This document shows, piece by piece, positions 50,739 through 59,238 of a stretch of DNA of 64,000 nucleotides. A program made the position numbers and the translations under genes. Under the pieces are notes generated by a model. That model was not told where the DNA came from. It was given only the letters and a program-made list of their open reading frames with translations, and made no database searches. Numbering within the stretch: the stretch's first letter is position 1; the number at the start of each line of letters is the position of its first letter. Source of the stretch: Metaruminococcus_A sp003150405 (lineage in GTDB: Bacteria > Bacillota > Clostridia > Oscillospirales > Ruminococcaceae); contig CABUBB010000001.1 of the NCBI GenBank assembly GCA_902489745.1, positions 1 to 64,000 on the forward strand, in the 5' to 3' direction.

Positions 50739-50748
50739 GAAAATAAAA

Positions 50749-50783
50749 ATAAGATGCGTCTGTTTTTTAAACAGACGCATCTT
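50749..50783 (-). terminator. Terminator of the homocysteine methyltransferase gene
   Basis: AAGATGCGTCTGTTT and its exact complement form a 15-bp stem with a three-base loop. On the minus strand it is followed by ATTTTTATTTTC. It isolates kdp from the gene upstream. The 157 bases between it and that gene's stop hold nothing I can identify. Confidence 0.9.
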
Positions 50784-50941
50784 ATCTCAGTTAAGCTTTA
50801 TGTTTTATTGGTGCAGAATGGAGGGTTGCCGGGTGGAGAAAAATATTCATTAATTTCCGGAGGGAAATCCAGCGGCTCAAAAAACCAACTACAGGTTTCC
50901 GTGCATTTTTCCTATGCCATGAAAGCGCCATCTATGCAGAA

Positions 50942-52183
50942 CTATTTTACCATAATGGCAGGTTTCCCATTGTAAACACGTGCAACGGTGTCTGCAAATG
51001 CCTGATTCACAGCAGTAATGCCAAAAGGTATCCGCACAGCAGTTTGCAGAGCCTTGACCAATTCAGCACCCTGTTCTGCGGATACACTGGGCAGCTGAGT
51101 AAAGTCAATGTTCATATATTCGGCATCCGTGTCGAAGAGTTTGTCAAGCGCGAGATCCAGTACGCTATCAAAATCGCCGGAGGTGATGTAGTCACTAATT
51201 TCTTCAGCGTTTTCCGGTGTTACCAATTCAAAAGCAGGGGTATCTGTATCAATGGTAATGCAGACGGTTGCCGTACAGGCGGTGCTGCGCAGGTCCGGAG
51301 TGCGTTTGAACGGCTGCATTTTGGCCAGAACGCCAGAAAGCTGTCGGATATATTCGTAGTTGGTACCGCAGCAGCCGCCAAGGATGTTGACACCACATGC
51401 GGCAAGCTCGCCCATTACACCGGCATACTCCTCCGGAGTCACATCAAAGGTGGTCACGCCGTCGCGTTCCTGCGGAAGACCTGCATTTGGCTGAACCAAA
51501 ATAGGCAGTGAAGTCATTGCCGTCAGTTGTTTTGCATACGGCAGCAGATCTTTCGGTCCAACGCTGCAATTAATGCCTACGGCATCTGCGCCTACGCTTT
51601 CCATCATGGCAGCAACGCTTTCTAGGCAGCCGCCCGTGTAGGTACGCCCATTTTGCTCCAATGTAATCGAACAGAAAAGCGGCAGCTTGGTATTTTCCTT
51701 TACAGACAGCGCGCCGATTTTTAATTCGTACGGATCGGCCATCGTTTCAATGAGCACAGCGTCTGCACCAAGCTTTTCGGCGAGCAGGGCCTGCTCTTTA
51801 TAAATTTCATAAGCTTCATTGAAAGAAACTTCGCCCATTGGCTCCAGCAGCTTGCCGCATGGGCCAATATCGTAAATAATGTAGGCGGATTTACCGGCCT
51901 TCTCCACTGCCCGTGCGGCACATTCAAAGGCGGCGTGCGCCAGCTCCTCTACCGTGTAGGGAAGACCTTCCACCTTGAACCGGCTGTTGCTGAAGGTGTT
52001 CAGGGTAATAACCATCGCGCCGCTCTCTAAGTATTTTCTATGAATTTCGGTGACGGCCTCCGGCTTGGTGATGTTGAGCACTGAAGGGTTTTCCCCCGGC
52101 TGCAGCACACCGTCCATCAAAACGGTTCCAAACGCACCGTCAAAAATCAAAAACTGGTTTTGAATATGGGAAAGGATGTCCAT
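50942..52183 (-). CDS. Homocysteine S-methyltransferase-domain protein (MetH N-terminal type)
   Basis: 413 aa from ATG 52183 (AAAAAGGAGATGCAAC). Residues 1-285 are the homocysteine-binding TIM barrel of MetH/BHMT: FDGAFGTVLMD near the start, and zinc ligands in GINCSVG (about 207) and GGCCGTN (about 276). The remaining 130 residues (VTPENAEEISDYITSGDFDS to the end) look like the beginning of a further domain with an AFADTVARVYNGKPAI tail. There are no cobalamin or full pterin domains as in complete MetH. It probably methylates homocysteine using a separately encoded corrinoid partner or S-methylmethionine. Confidence 0.85.
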   Translation of the reverse strand: MDILSHIQNQFLIFDGAFGTVLMDGVLQPGENPSVLNITKPEAVTEIHRKYLESGAMVITLNTFSNSRFKVEGLPYTVEELAHAAFECAARAVEKAGKSAYIIYDIGPCGKLLEPMGEVSFNEAYEIYKEQALLAEKLGADAVLIETMADPYELKIGALSVKENTKLPLFCSITLEQNGRTYTGGCLESVAAMMESVGADAVGINCSVGPKDLLPYAKQLTAMTSLPILVQPNAGLPQERDGVTTFDVTPEEYAGVMGELAACGVNILGGCCGTNYEYIRQLSGVLAKMQPFKRTPDLRSTACTATVCITIDTDTPAFELVTPENAEEISDYITSGDFDSVLDLALDKLFDTDAEYMNIDFTQLPSVSAEQGAELVKALQTAVRIPFGITAVNQAFADTVARVYNGKPAIMVK

Positions 52184-52212
52184 GTTGCATCTCCTTTTTG
52201 GGTTAAAGGTAA

Positions 52213-52256
52213 AATAACATGTTATTATTATACAACACCGCCTGCCCTGCTGTAAA
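52213..52256 (-). promoter_or_regulatory. Promoter with overlapping palindrome upstream of methyltransferase gene
   Basis: On the minus strand TTTACA (52251-52256), 18-bp spacer, TATAAT (52227-52232). A perfect 14-bp palindrome AATAACATGTTATT (52213-52226) directly abuts the -10 and covers the likely start site, so a repressor site is probable. No SAM or T-box riboswitch fits in the short leader. Confidence 0.6.
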
Positions 52257-52303
52257 GAACAGCGCCGTTTTCTTGGCATATCGGATTAAGAAATGGTGTC
52301 CTC

Positions 52304-52332
52304 TTGTATCTGTCTGAGATTCTTGTTACAAT
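52304..52332 (+). promoter_or_regulatory. Promoter of ispD-ispF
   Basis: TTGTAT (52304-52309), 17-bp spacer, TACAAT (52327-52332), 84 bases before the ispD start. Confidence 0.65.
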
Positions 52333-52415
52333 AAATAAAACGAAATGAATGGCATAGGACAGCGCTTTTTGACTTGGGGCGACTATGAAATACATGAGGG
52401 CAAGGGGAGTTTAAT

Positions 52416-53096
52416 ATGGTATCCGCGATTGTGGTAGCGGCGGGCCGCAGTACCCGCATGGGCATGAATAAGCTGTTTCTAAAAATTGGCGGCGTTCCGG
52501 CGGTAGTTCGGAGTATGCTCGCGTTTGAAACTGCGCCTTCGGTTGAAGAAATGATTGTGGTTACCCGCGCGGAGTATCGGGAACAGTTTGCCGTTTGGAA
52601 AGAGGAATATGGCGTTGGCAAATTGACGGCGATCACACTTGGAGGAGATACCCGCCAGCAATCTGTGCTTGCCGGAGTGCGCGCTGCTTCTGAACAGGCC
52701 TGTTATTTTGCGGTTCATGACGGCGCGCGTCCCTTTGTGGACCCGCATGATATTGAGCAGGTCATTGCTGACGCAAAGGAACATGGCGCGGCAACCCTGG
52801 GTGTACCAGTCAAGGATACCATTAAGGTGGTGGCAGGAGATGGCTTCATTGAACAAACGCCGGATCGCAGCCTGCTGTTTATCACCCAGACGCCGCAGGT
52901 CTTCCGCCGTGCGGTTTACCTGGAGGGAATTCGTGCTGCCGAGCGGGATGGTATGGATTTCACCGATGACTGCCAGCTTGTGGAACATGCAGGCAATCGT
53001 GTTTATATGACTAAAGGGAGCTACCGGAACATTAAACTTACAACCGGTGATGATCTTGCGGTGGCACAGGCGTTTGCCGAGAGGAAGGATGACTGA
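52416..53096 (+). CDS. ispD: 2-C-methyl-D-erythritol 4-phosphate cytidylyltransferase
   Basis: 226 aa. The nucleotide-binding signature AAGRSTRMGMNKLFL (about 8-22), GGDTRQQSVLAG (about 76), AVHDGARPFV (about 98-107) and TQTPQVFR (about 147) are those of IspD. It makes CDP-methylerythritol in the non-mevalonate isoprenoid pathway. It is followed directly by ispF; the steps between need IspE, encoded elsewhere. The start follows AAGGGGAGTTTAAT. Confidence 0.96.
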   Translation: MVSAIVVAAGRSTRMGMNKLFLKIGGVPAVVRSMLAFETAPSVEEMIVVTRAEYREQFAVWKEEYGVGKLTAITLGGDTRQQSVLAGVRAASEQACYFAVHDGARPFVDPHDIEQVIADAKEHGAATLGVPVKDTIKVVAGDGFIEQTPDRSLLFITQTPQVFRRAVYLEGIRAAERDGMDFTDDCQLVEHAGNRVYMTKGSYRNIKLTTGDDLAVAQAFAERKDD

Positions 53097-53097
53097 T

Positions 53098-53574
53098 ATG
53101 GTACGAATTGGACATGGATATGACGTGCATCGCCTGACCGTGGGCAGACGGTTGATCCTAGGCGGGGTGGATATCCCCCACACGGTTGGGCTGCTCGGCC
53201 ATTCGGATGCTGATGTGCTTACCCATGCCGTGATGGATGCTCTGCTTGGCGCCGCTGCGCTGGGCGACATTGGCGCCCAGTTCCCGGACACCGATATGGC
53301 TTACGCTGACGCGGACAGTATTGTTTTGCTGGAGCGGGTAACGGCGCTTTTACAGCAGCGGGGCTACCGGATAGGGAATATTGACAGCACTGTAATTGCT
53401 CAGTCTCCCAAACTTAAGGATTATATTCCTGCTATGCGGGAACGGCTTGCCGCCGCCTGCGGAATTGTGGTCCCTATGGTCAGCGTCAAGGCGACCACCG
53501 AAGAGGGGCTTGGTTTTTCCGGGCGGCAGGAGGGCATTGCCGCCCACGCGGTCGCACTGATTGAATCGCTGTAA
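53098..53574 (+). CDS. ispF: 2-C-methyl-D-erythritol 2,4-cyclodiphosphate synthase
   Basis: 158 aa, the usual length, starting MVRIGHGYDVHRL. Zinc ligands are in DVHRL and LGHSDADVLTHA. IGAQFPDTD, LLQQRGYRIGNIDSTVIAQ and KATTEEGLGFSGRQEGIAAHAV (in two parts) are characteristic. ATG 53098 is preceded by GAGGAAGG at suitable spacing. An earlier ATG nine bases upstream abuts that site and overlaps the ispD stop. It is coupled to ispD. Confidence 0.96.
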   Translation: MVRIGHGYDVHRLTVGRRLILGGVDIPHTVGLLGHSDADVLTHAVMDALLGAAALGDIGAQFPDTDMAYADADSIVLLERVTALLQQRGYRIGNIDSTVIAQSPKLKDYIPAMRERLAAACGIVVPMVSVKATTEEGLGFSGRQEGIAAHAVALIESL

Positions 53575-53690
53575 AAAGTATTGTCAGAATCCACGGCTGT
53601 TTCATATCATGACATTAGGAGCTGTGCGCGCCAAATCTTCCGCGCCGGTTCCTCAAGTGCAAAGTTTGAAAAGCTTAGTGGTGATGATAC

Positions 53691-53912
53691 ATGAAAAATA
53701 ATTTGATACTGCTTCGTTCGATCACCTACGCATATAAAGCGCGGGATTATTTATCCCGCAGAGGTATTAACGTCAGTGTTATGCGTACTCCTGCCGCCTT
53801 TACAAAGTGCGGCTGCGGATATAGCATTCGGGTTCGGCAGGATGCTGAATTGGTTGCGGAGATGTTGGAACGGATTGGTATAAAAGTTGTGGGAATTGAA
53901 AGAGTTGATTAA
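53691..53912 (+). CDS. DUF3343 family protein, putative sulfur/selenium carrier
   Basis: 73 aa of the DUF3343 type: RSITYAYKARDYLSRRGI, TPAAFTKCGCGYSIRV with the conserved Cys pair in CGCGY (about 40-44), then a second helix. The family has been proposed to carry sulfur or selenium on that cysteine. It is 59 bases upstream of a class V aminotransferase of the cysteine-desulfurase group, which supports a persulfide relay. The start has weak Shine-Dalgarno similarity (GTGGTGAT). Confidence 0.8.
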   Translation: MKNNLILLRSITYAYKARDYLSRRGINVSVMRTPAAFTKCGCGYSIRVRQDAELVAEMLERIGIKVVGIERVD

Positions 53913-53971
53913 CACCGGCACGCCGGTTCAGAAGTGTAAAGATGACTTTATTTCTGAATGGGGGTACGGTG

Positions 53972-55102
53972 TTGATTTATTTGGATAATGCCGCCACAAC
54001 CTATCCCAAGCCGTATACGGTGGTGCAGGGGATTGTGTCTGCAACAAAGAACTATGGCGGGAATCCCGGGCGAAGCGGTCATACAATGTCCTTACGCGCT
54101 GCAGCACTTGTGTATGATACTCGGAAAAAAGCGGCGGCCCTCTTTCACGCGGAACCGGAAAATGTCATTTTTACAAGTAACTGTACTCATGCGCTCAATA
54201 TGGCCATCAAAGGAGCGGTGCCTACGGGCGGTCATGTGATTCTGTCGGCGCTGGAACACAATGCGGTTCTGCGCCCGGTTTACGCCATGAGCCAAACCGC
54301 TGGGGTCACCTACAGCTTTGCTCTTCCAACGGCGACAGAACGGGGTACTGTGCAGGCTTTTGAACGGCAGATCAACTCCAAAACGGCGGCGGTTATCTGC
54401 ACCCATGCTTCTAATCTGACAGGGCGTATTATGCCTGTCGAAGCGATTGCGGCGCTTTGCGCGTCAAGGGGAATTCCTTTGATTGTAGATGCCGCTCAGT
54501 CAGCTGGAGTCCTCCCAATCGATGTAAGTAGGCTCGGGCGCTGTGTGGTTTGTATGGCCGGTCATAAGGGATTGTATGGCATTACGGGAACCGGTATGAT
54601 GATTTTGGGCGGCGGTATGGAGCTTTCGACCATTCTGGAAGGAGGGACCGGAAGTGTATCCGGCCAGTTGGAGCAGCCGGATTTTACCCCGGACCGCTTT
54701 GAAAGTGGAACCGTTAATACAGTGGGTATCATGTCGCTGAAAAAGGGGATGGAATTTATCACTCACCTTGGAACCGACAAAATTTACCGGCATGAAATGT
54801 CCCTTTGCATGCCGGTGTTTGAGGCGCTGAAACGCAACCCTGCAACAATTCCGGTGGACCCTTCCTTTGCATTTGGAACCCATGCGCCGGTACTGAGTTT
54901 TACACATAATAATATGGATTCTGCTGAGGTCGGAGAGCGCCTGAACCGTGCTGGTATAGCTGTGCGAAGCGGGCTGCATTGCGCACCGCTCGCCCATGAG
55001 TTTTACCATACCAAAAACGGCGGTGCGGTACGCCTTGCCCCAAGCGCCTTTACCAGCAGAAAAGAAATAGAATATCTCATCCGTCAAATAAAAAAGCTGT
55101 AA
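53972..55102 (+). CDS. Cysteine desulfurase-type class V aminotransferase
   Basis: 376 aa. I chose TTG 53972 so that the protein begins MIYLDNAATTYPKP, as in its relatives, with GGGGG seven bases before it; an ATG 30 bases upstream is possible. PLP-binding: THASNLTGRI, VDAAQSAGVLPIDV (about 170-183) and the Lys in CMAGHKGLYG (about 200). FESGTVNT and RSGLHCAPLAHEF near the C-terminus include the catalytic-loop Cys. It would remove sulfur (or selenium) from (seleno)cysteine and load it on the DUF3343 partner encoded just upstream. Confidence 0.88.
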   Translation: MIYLDNAATTYPKPYTVVQGIVSATKNYGGNPGRSGHTMSLRAAALVYDTRKKAAALFHAEPENVIFTSNCTHALNMAIKGAVPTGGHVILSALEHNAVLRPVYAMSQTAGVTYSFALPTATERGTVQAFERQINSKTAAVICTHASNLTGRIMPVEAIAALCASRGIPLIVDAAQSAGVLPIDVSRLGRCVVCMAGHKGLYGITGTGMMILGGGMELSTILEGGTGSVSGQLEQPDFTPDRFESGTVNTVGIMSLKKGMEFITHLGTDKIYRHEMSLCMPVFEALKRNPATIPVDPSFAFGTHAPVLSFTHNNMDSAEVGERLNRAGIAVRSGLHCAPLAHEFYHTKNGGAVRLAPSAFTSRKEIEYLIRQIKKL

Positions 55103-55119
55103 AAACCGACCAGCTTCGG

Positions 55120-55147
55120 TTGCATTCTCCTGCTTTTATGGTACAAT
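55120..55147 (+). promoter_or_regulatory. Promoter of cdaA-cdaR
   Basis: TTGCAT (55120-55125), 16-bp spacer, TACAAT (55142-55147), 60 bases before the start of cdaA. Confidence 0.65.
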
Positions 55148-55207
55148 ATAAATACAGCCGGTTCATGTGAAAGGCTGCAGGCAAAACTGTAAGGGGGGAG
55201 ACGCGCT

Positions 55208-56086
55208 ATGAACCAGTTTGTGGAACAGGTTATGCTTTTTTGGAGCACGCTTGTCGGCGTCATTAAAACCTTTACCATTTTTGATTTTATTGATATTGTC
55301 CTTGTGTCTTATCTTGTCTATAAAGGGATTAAGCTGGTGCGCGAAACCCGTGCGGAGCAGTTGGTCAAAGGTATTGTTATCCTTGCGGTTTCCTATGCGA
55401 TAGCGAGTTTTATCCATTTGGAAATGCTTTCGTTTGTTCTGACCAATATTTTCACCTTTGGGTTGCTTGCTATTATAGTGGTCTTTCAGCCGGAGCTGCG
55501 GCGCGCTTTGGAAAAAGTGGGCCGCACAAAAATCACCGAAATCGGCGGCTTTGGCAACAGTGAAAGCCAGCTTGAAAAAGGGCAGACTTGGTCAAGGCCG
55601 ATTCCGCAAATTGTAGAAGCATGTGATCGTCTTTCCAATACCAAAACAGGCGCATTGATTGTCATTGAGCGTCAGACGAAACTAGGCGATCTGCTTCCGG
55701 CGGGTACAATTATTGACGCCCGTGTAAGCACGCAGCTTTTATGCAATATCTTTTACCCCAATTCCCCTATGCATGACGGCGCTGTTATTCTGCGTGAAGG
55801 CCGCGTGCTTGCTGCCGGTTGTTTCCTGCCCAGCACCCAAAAAGGGGAGTATATGGATAAACAGCTTGGTTCCAGACATCGTGCCGCTGTTGGTATGAGT
55901 GAGAATTCTGACGCGCTTATCTTGGTTGTTTCGGAGGAGACCGGGATGATTTCGGTCGCGGAAAACGGTCGGCTGGAACGGGGCTTTAATTCCTATTCCC
56001 TGACACAGCTTCTTCAGGACAAGCTCATTCCCAAGGTGCCTGAAAAAGAGAAAAAATCCCGGTGGTTTGGGAGGTTGAAGCGATGA
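55208..56086 (+). CDS. cdaA: Diadenylate cyclase CdaA
   Basis: 292 aa. Three N-terminal membrane helices (about 22-42, 53-72, 76-95) are followed by the DisA_N/DAC domain. Here MHDGAVI (about 197-203) and GSRHRAAVG (about 226-234) are the DGA and RHR catalytic motifs, and ALIVIERQTKL opens the domain. It condenses two ATP into c-di-AMP at the membrane. ATG 55208 follows AGGGGGGAGACGCGCT. It overlaps cdaR by four bases. c-di-AMP controls K+ transport in Firmicutes, which links it to the kdp operon in this window, although the genes are not adjacent. Confidence 0.97.
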   Translation: MNQFVEQVMLFWSTLVGVIKTFTIFDFIDIVLVSYLVYKGIKLVRETRAEQLVKGIVILAVSYAIASFIHLEMLSFVLTNIFTFGLLAIIVVFQPELRRALEKVGRTKITEIGGFGNSESQLEKGQTWSRPIPQIVEACDRLSNTKTGALIVIERQTKLGDLLPAGTIIDARVSTQLLCNIFYPNSPMHDGAVILREGRVLAAGCFLPSTQKGEYMDKQLGSRHRAAVGMSENSDALILVVSEETGMISVAENGRLERGFNSYSLTQLLQDKLIPKVPEKEKKSRWFGRLKR

Positions 56087-57390
56087 AATGGTTTCGTAGC
56101 AACTGGATTTCCAAACTGTTTGACAATGAAGTGTTTATTCGAGTCCTTTCAATTGTAATTGCGGTGGTGGGCTGGTTTCTTGTTGCCCTTATTGTCAAGC
56201 CGGATTCAATCGGCAACATCAGCAATGTCCCGGTTAGTATTGAAATGGACAATACCGACGCGCAGATGCTGGGCCTGGAGGTCGTGGAAGGCGGCGACCA
56301 GAAAATTACTGTTACCGTAAACGGCAAACGTTACCGTGTTGGCTCGCTGACCGCAGATAATTTTGAAGCGGTTGCTCGGCCCGATAAGGTAACTTCCCCG
56401 GGAACCTATGAGCTTGACGTTGCTATAAAAAAACGCACGTCGATTACTGACAGCGGAAACGATTATGAAATTGAATCCATCAATCCAGCTAAAATTACAG
56501 TTAAATTTGACCGCATTGTTTCCCGTGAATTTTCGGCCAGTGAATCCAATTTGGAGGTATTGGCGGACGGTATAACGCCTGCGGAGGAATTTATTAAAGG
56601 CACGCCGACCATTTCGCCGGATACCATTACTGTAACTGGCCCGGAAGGGGATATAGAGCGCATTGCCAAATGTGTGGTGCGTACCGACGCGGCAGAGGAG
56701 CGTTCCGAGACCTACACGGCCAACGGAACGGTCGAGTTTTATGATGCAGACGGGCAGATTATTGATTTTTCAGATAATCCGAATATAAAACTATCTTCGG
56801 ATAAATACACCATTACGGTGCCGATTCTTAAGCAGAAAACCCTGCCCCTCACCTTTGATTACATCAATGTGCCGGACGGTTTTGATGTCAGTGCTTTAAA
56901 GTACACCATGGATAATCCATCTCTGGAAATTGCCGCCCCTGCAAGTGTTATCGATAATATTTCGAGCCTGCGCATTGGTTATGTGGACTTCCGCAAGTTG
57001 ACGCTCAATGCAAGCTTTGACTTTAATATTAGTCTGAGAAGCTCCATGAAGAATATCAATAATGTAGAATCGGTTAATGTGACCTTTGATATGTCAGCCT
57101 ATACGTCAAAGACGGTGCGGATTCCATATGCAAACCTACGTATTATCAATAAACCAGAAAGTATTGACGCGCGTGTAACTACTCAGTATATTTCGGTTAA
57201 GCTGATTGGAACGCCGGAAGATCTTGCTGCGGTGACGGCGAATGACGTTATTGGTGAAATTGATATGATCGACCAGAAGGTCACCGACACCAGCAGTGTT
57301 ACTTTACCGGTAACGGTAACAATTCCTTCCAAAACGTCGGTTTGGGCAGTGGATGAATATTCTGCCATTGTCCGGGTAACCCCGCAATAG
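56083..57390 (+). CDS. cdaR: CdaR, YbbR-domain regulator of CdaA
   Basis: 435 aa from ATG 56083 overlapping the cdaA stop (ATGA). One N-terminal membrane helix (about 24-44: LSIVIAVVGWFLVALIV), then YbbR beta-rich repeats outside the cell (starts near residues 52, 140, 235 and 320, for example GDQKITVTVNGKRY and PEGDIERIAKCVVRT). CdaR binds CdaA and modulates c-di-AMP synthesis. The usual third gene, glmM, does not follow; a FAD-dependent enzyme does, after a terminator. Confidence 0.93.
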   Translation: MKWFRSNWISKLFDNEVFIRVLSIVIAVVGWFLVALIVKPDSIGNISNVPVSIEMDNTDAQMLGLEVVEGGDQKITVTVNGKRYRVGSLTADNFEAVARPDKVTSPGTYELDVAIKKRTSITDSGNDYEIESINPAKITVKFDRIVSREFSASESNLEVLADGITPAEEFIKGTPTISPDTITVTGPEGDIERIAKCVVRTDAAEERSETYTANGTVEFYDADGQIIDFSDNPNIKLSSDKYTITVPILKQKTLPLTFDYINVPDGFDVSALKYTMDNPSLEIAAPASVIDNISSLRIGYVDFRKLTLNASFDFNISLRSSMKNINNVESVNVTFDMSAYTSKTVRIPYANLRIINKPESIDARVTTQYISVKLIGTPEDLAAVTANDVIGEIDMIDQKVTDTSSVTLPVTVTIPSKTSVWAVDEYSAIVRVTPQ

Positions 57391-57401
57391 CTGTATTGTC
57401 C

Positions 57402-57432
57402 TGCGGCGGCTGGTTTCAGCCGCCGCTTTTTT
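57402..57432 (+). terminator. Terminator of cdaA-cdaR
   Basis: GCGGCGGCTG and CAGCCGCCGC form a ten-bp GC-rich stem with a GTTT loop followed by TTTTTT. The next gene's Shine-Dalgarno begins seven bases later, so read-through may feed it. Confidence 0.92.
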
Positions 57433-57450
57433 GTCAAAAGGAGTTTGTGT

Positions 57451-59043
57451 ATGTCCATTGTTGTATCCGGTATTCGAACTGGAATTGAACAGCCGAAAGA
57501 GGAAATTCTTGTCCAGGCGGTAAAACGAGTTGGAGTTCCGCGCGGACAGGTCAAATCGGCTGCGGTTTCCAAAACTTCGGTAGATGCCCGCCGGGGACGG
57601 GTCCGTTTTGTCAGTTCAGCAGTGGTGGAATTGTTTTCCGGAGAGGCAGAAGCAGTCCGACGGTGTGCCAGAGCCGATGTTTCTCTGCTGGAACGGCAGC
57701 CCTTGGAACTTCCACGGGGGACCGAGCCATTGGAGGATCCGGTTATCATTGCCGGGTTTGGCCCGGCCGGGATGTTTGCAGCCCTGTTGCTGTCCGAGCA
57801 GGGTTACCCGGTTGTGGTGCTGGAACGCGGGCAAGATGTGGATACCCGCACCCAACAGGTGACTGGTTTCTGGCATTCCGGACTGCTCAGCCCGGAATGC
57901 AATGTCCAGTTTGGGGAAGGCGGCGCCGGAACCTTTTCGGACGGGAAACTCACCACTCGCATTGGCGACGCACGGTGCGGATATGTGCTGGAGCAGTTTG
58001 TCGCCTTTGGGGCCCCGCCGGAAATTCGAACCAAAGCAAAACCACATGTTGGAACCGACCATTTGAAACAGGTGGTGAAAGCCATGCGGAAACACATCCG
58101 GCAAAATGGCGGGGATATTCGTTTTGGATGCCGGCTGGACAGCCTGAAAATGGGGAGGGGCGGGCTCTGTTCTGTTACGGCGGGCGGCGAGGAATTGAAG
58201 GCGTCTGCTCTGGTGCTTGCGATTGGTCATAGTGCGCGGGATACCTTCGAATTGCTCCATAAGGAGGGATTTGCGCTTTCTCCCAAGCCGTTTTCGGTCG
58301 GCGTTCGGATTGAACATCTGCAAAGCGAGGTGGATAAGGCGCTTTATCACGATCTTGCAGGGCATCCAGCACTGCCTCAGGGGGAGTATCAGCTTTCCTA
58401 TCGCAGGGGTGAAGAAGCGGTCTATACTTTTTGCATGTGTCCGGGAGGATTTGTAGTTCCGGCAGCCTCTGAGCAGGGTGGCGTTGTGGTCAATGGTATG
58501 AGCGAATTTGCACGTGACCAAAAAAATGCCAATTCTGCGCTGGTCGTTTCGGTCGGCCCAAGCGATTACGGCCGTGCGCCGCTTGACGGCGTGGCTTTCC
58601 AGCGGGAATTGGAACGCAGAGCGTTTGCGATGGGCGGAAACGGCTGGAAGGCCCCTGCCATGACGGTGGGAAACTATTTGGAGGGAAAAACCGGGTATCG
58701 TTTTGGACGTGTTTTTCCCTCTTACCAGCTTGGGGTCGCATCGGGTGATTTTTCTGCCCTGTTTCCCAAGCGTGTGGATGATATGCTCAAAGCCGGACTG
58801 CGGAAATTTGGAGGCAGACAGCCGGGGTTTGATGCGCCGGATGCAGTGCTTACCGGCGTAGAAACCCGTACGTCATCACCGCTTCGCATTGAGCGGGATG
58901 AAACGTTGCAGGCGCTTCGTCATCCGGGGGTGTATCCCTGTGGAGAGGGCGCCGGCTATGCAGGCGGTATTATGAGTGCGGCGGTGGATGGTATTCGGGT
59001 TGCGCAGGCGATCATGGCACGGTTTGCCCCACCCAACCGGTAA
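57451..59043 (+). CDS. FAD-dependent oxidoreductase of unknown substrate
   Basis: 530 aa from ATG 57451 (AAAAGGAGTTTGTGT). After a small N-terminal domain (about 1-85) the FAD site IIAGFGPAGMFAALLLSEQG (about 98-117) begins, with VVVLERGQDVDTR as the ribose-binding acidic end. FGEGGAGTFSDGKLTTRIG (about 151-169) and the C-terminal YPCGEGAGYAGGIMSAAVDG (about 496-515) are conserved in the COG2509 group of FAD-dependent dehydrogenases found in many Clostridia. A ferredoxin-like or RNA-linked role is not indicated. Substrate unknown. It is monocistronic with a terminator. Confidence 0.85.
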   Translation: MSIVVSGIRTGIEQPKEEILVQAVKRVGVPRGQVKSAAVSKTSVDARRGRVRFVSSAVVELFSGEAEAVRRCARADVSLLERQPLELPRGTEPLEDPVIIAGFGPAGMFAALLLSEQGYPVVVLERGQDVDTRTQQVTGFWHSGLLSPECNVQFGEGGAGTFSDGKLTTRIGDARCGYVLEQFVAFGAPPEIRTKAKPHVGTDHLKQVVKAMRKHIRQNGGDIRFGCRLDSLKMGRGGLCSVTAGGEELKASALVLAIGHSARDTFELLHKEGFALSPKPFSVGVRIEHLQSEVDKALYHDLAGHPALPQGEYQLSYRRGEEAVYTFCMCPGGFVVPAASEQGGVVVNGMSEFARDQKNANSALVVSVGPSDYGRAPLDGVAFQRELERRAFAMGGNGWKAPAMTVGNYLEGKTGYRFGRVFPSYQLGVASGDFSALFPKRVDDMLKAGLRKFGGRQPGFDAPDAVLTGVETRTSSPLRIERDETLQALRHPGVYPCGEGAGYAGGIMSAAVDGIRVAQAIMARFAPPNR

Positions 59044-59118
59044 CGAATTTTCGCAGACAAAGTTGTTTTAAAAAGCAGTTGGGTGCTCCAAAAGAAAACC
59101 GATATCAATTACAACCCC

Positions 59119-59151
59119 AAAAAGGCACAGCATGGAATGCTGTGCCTTTTT
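59119..59151 (+). terminator. Terminator of the FAD-dependent oxidoreductase
   Basis: AAAAAGGCACAGCAT and ATGCTGTGCCTTTTT form a 15-bp stem with a GGA loop. It is symmetric, so it also stops the convergent minus-strand gene. Confidence 0.92.
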
Positions 59152-59238
59152 GGGTACTCATTTTGTACGTTTTAGCCAACCGGCTTGTCTATACAATAAT
59201 ATATACTAGGGACAGAGTGTGAAAATTCAAGAGCTTTA

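Noticed and set aside
52184..52415. SAM or T-box riboswitch upstream of the homocysteine methyltransferase gene
   Set aside because: The leader between the predicted start site and the ATG is only about 30 bases, too short for either, and no conserved T-box sequence is seen.
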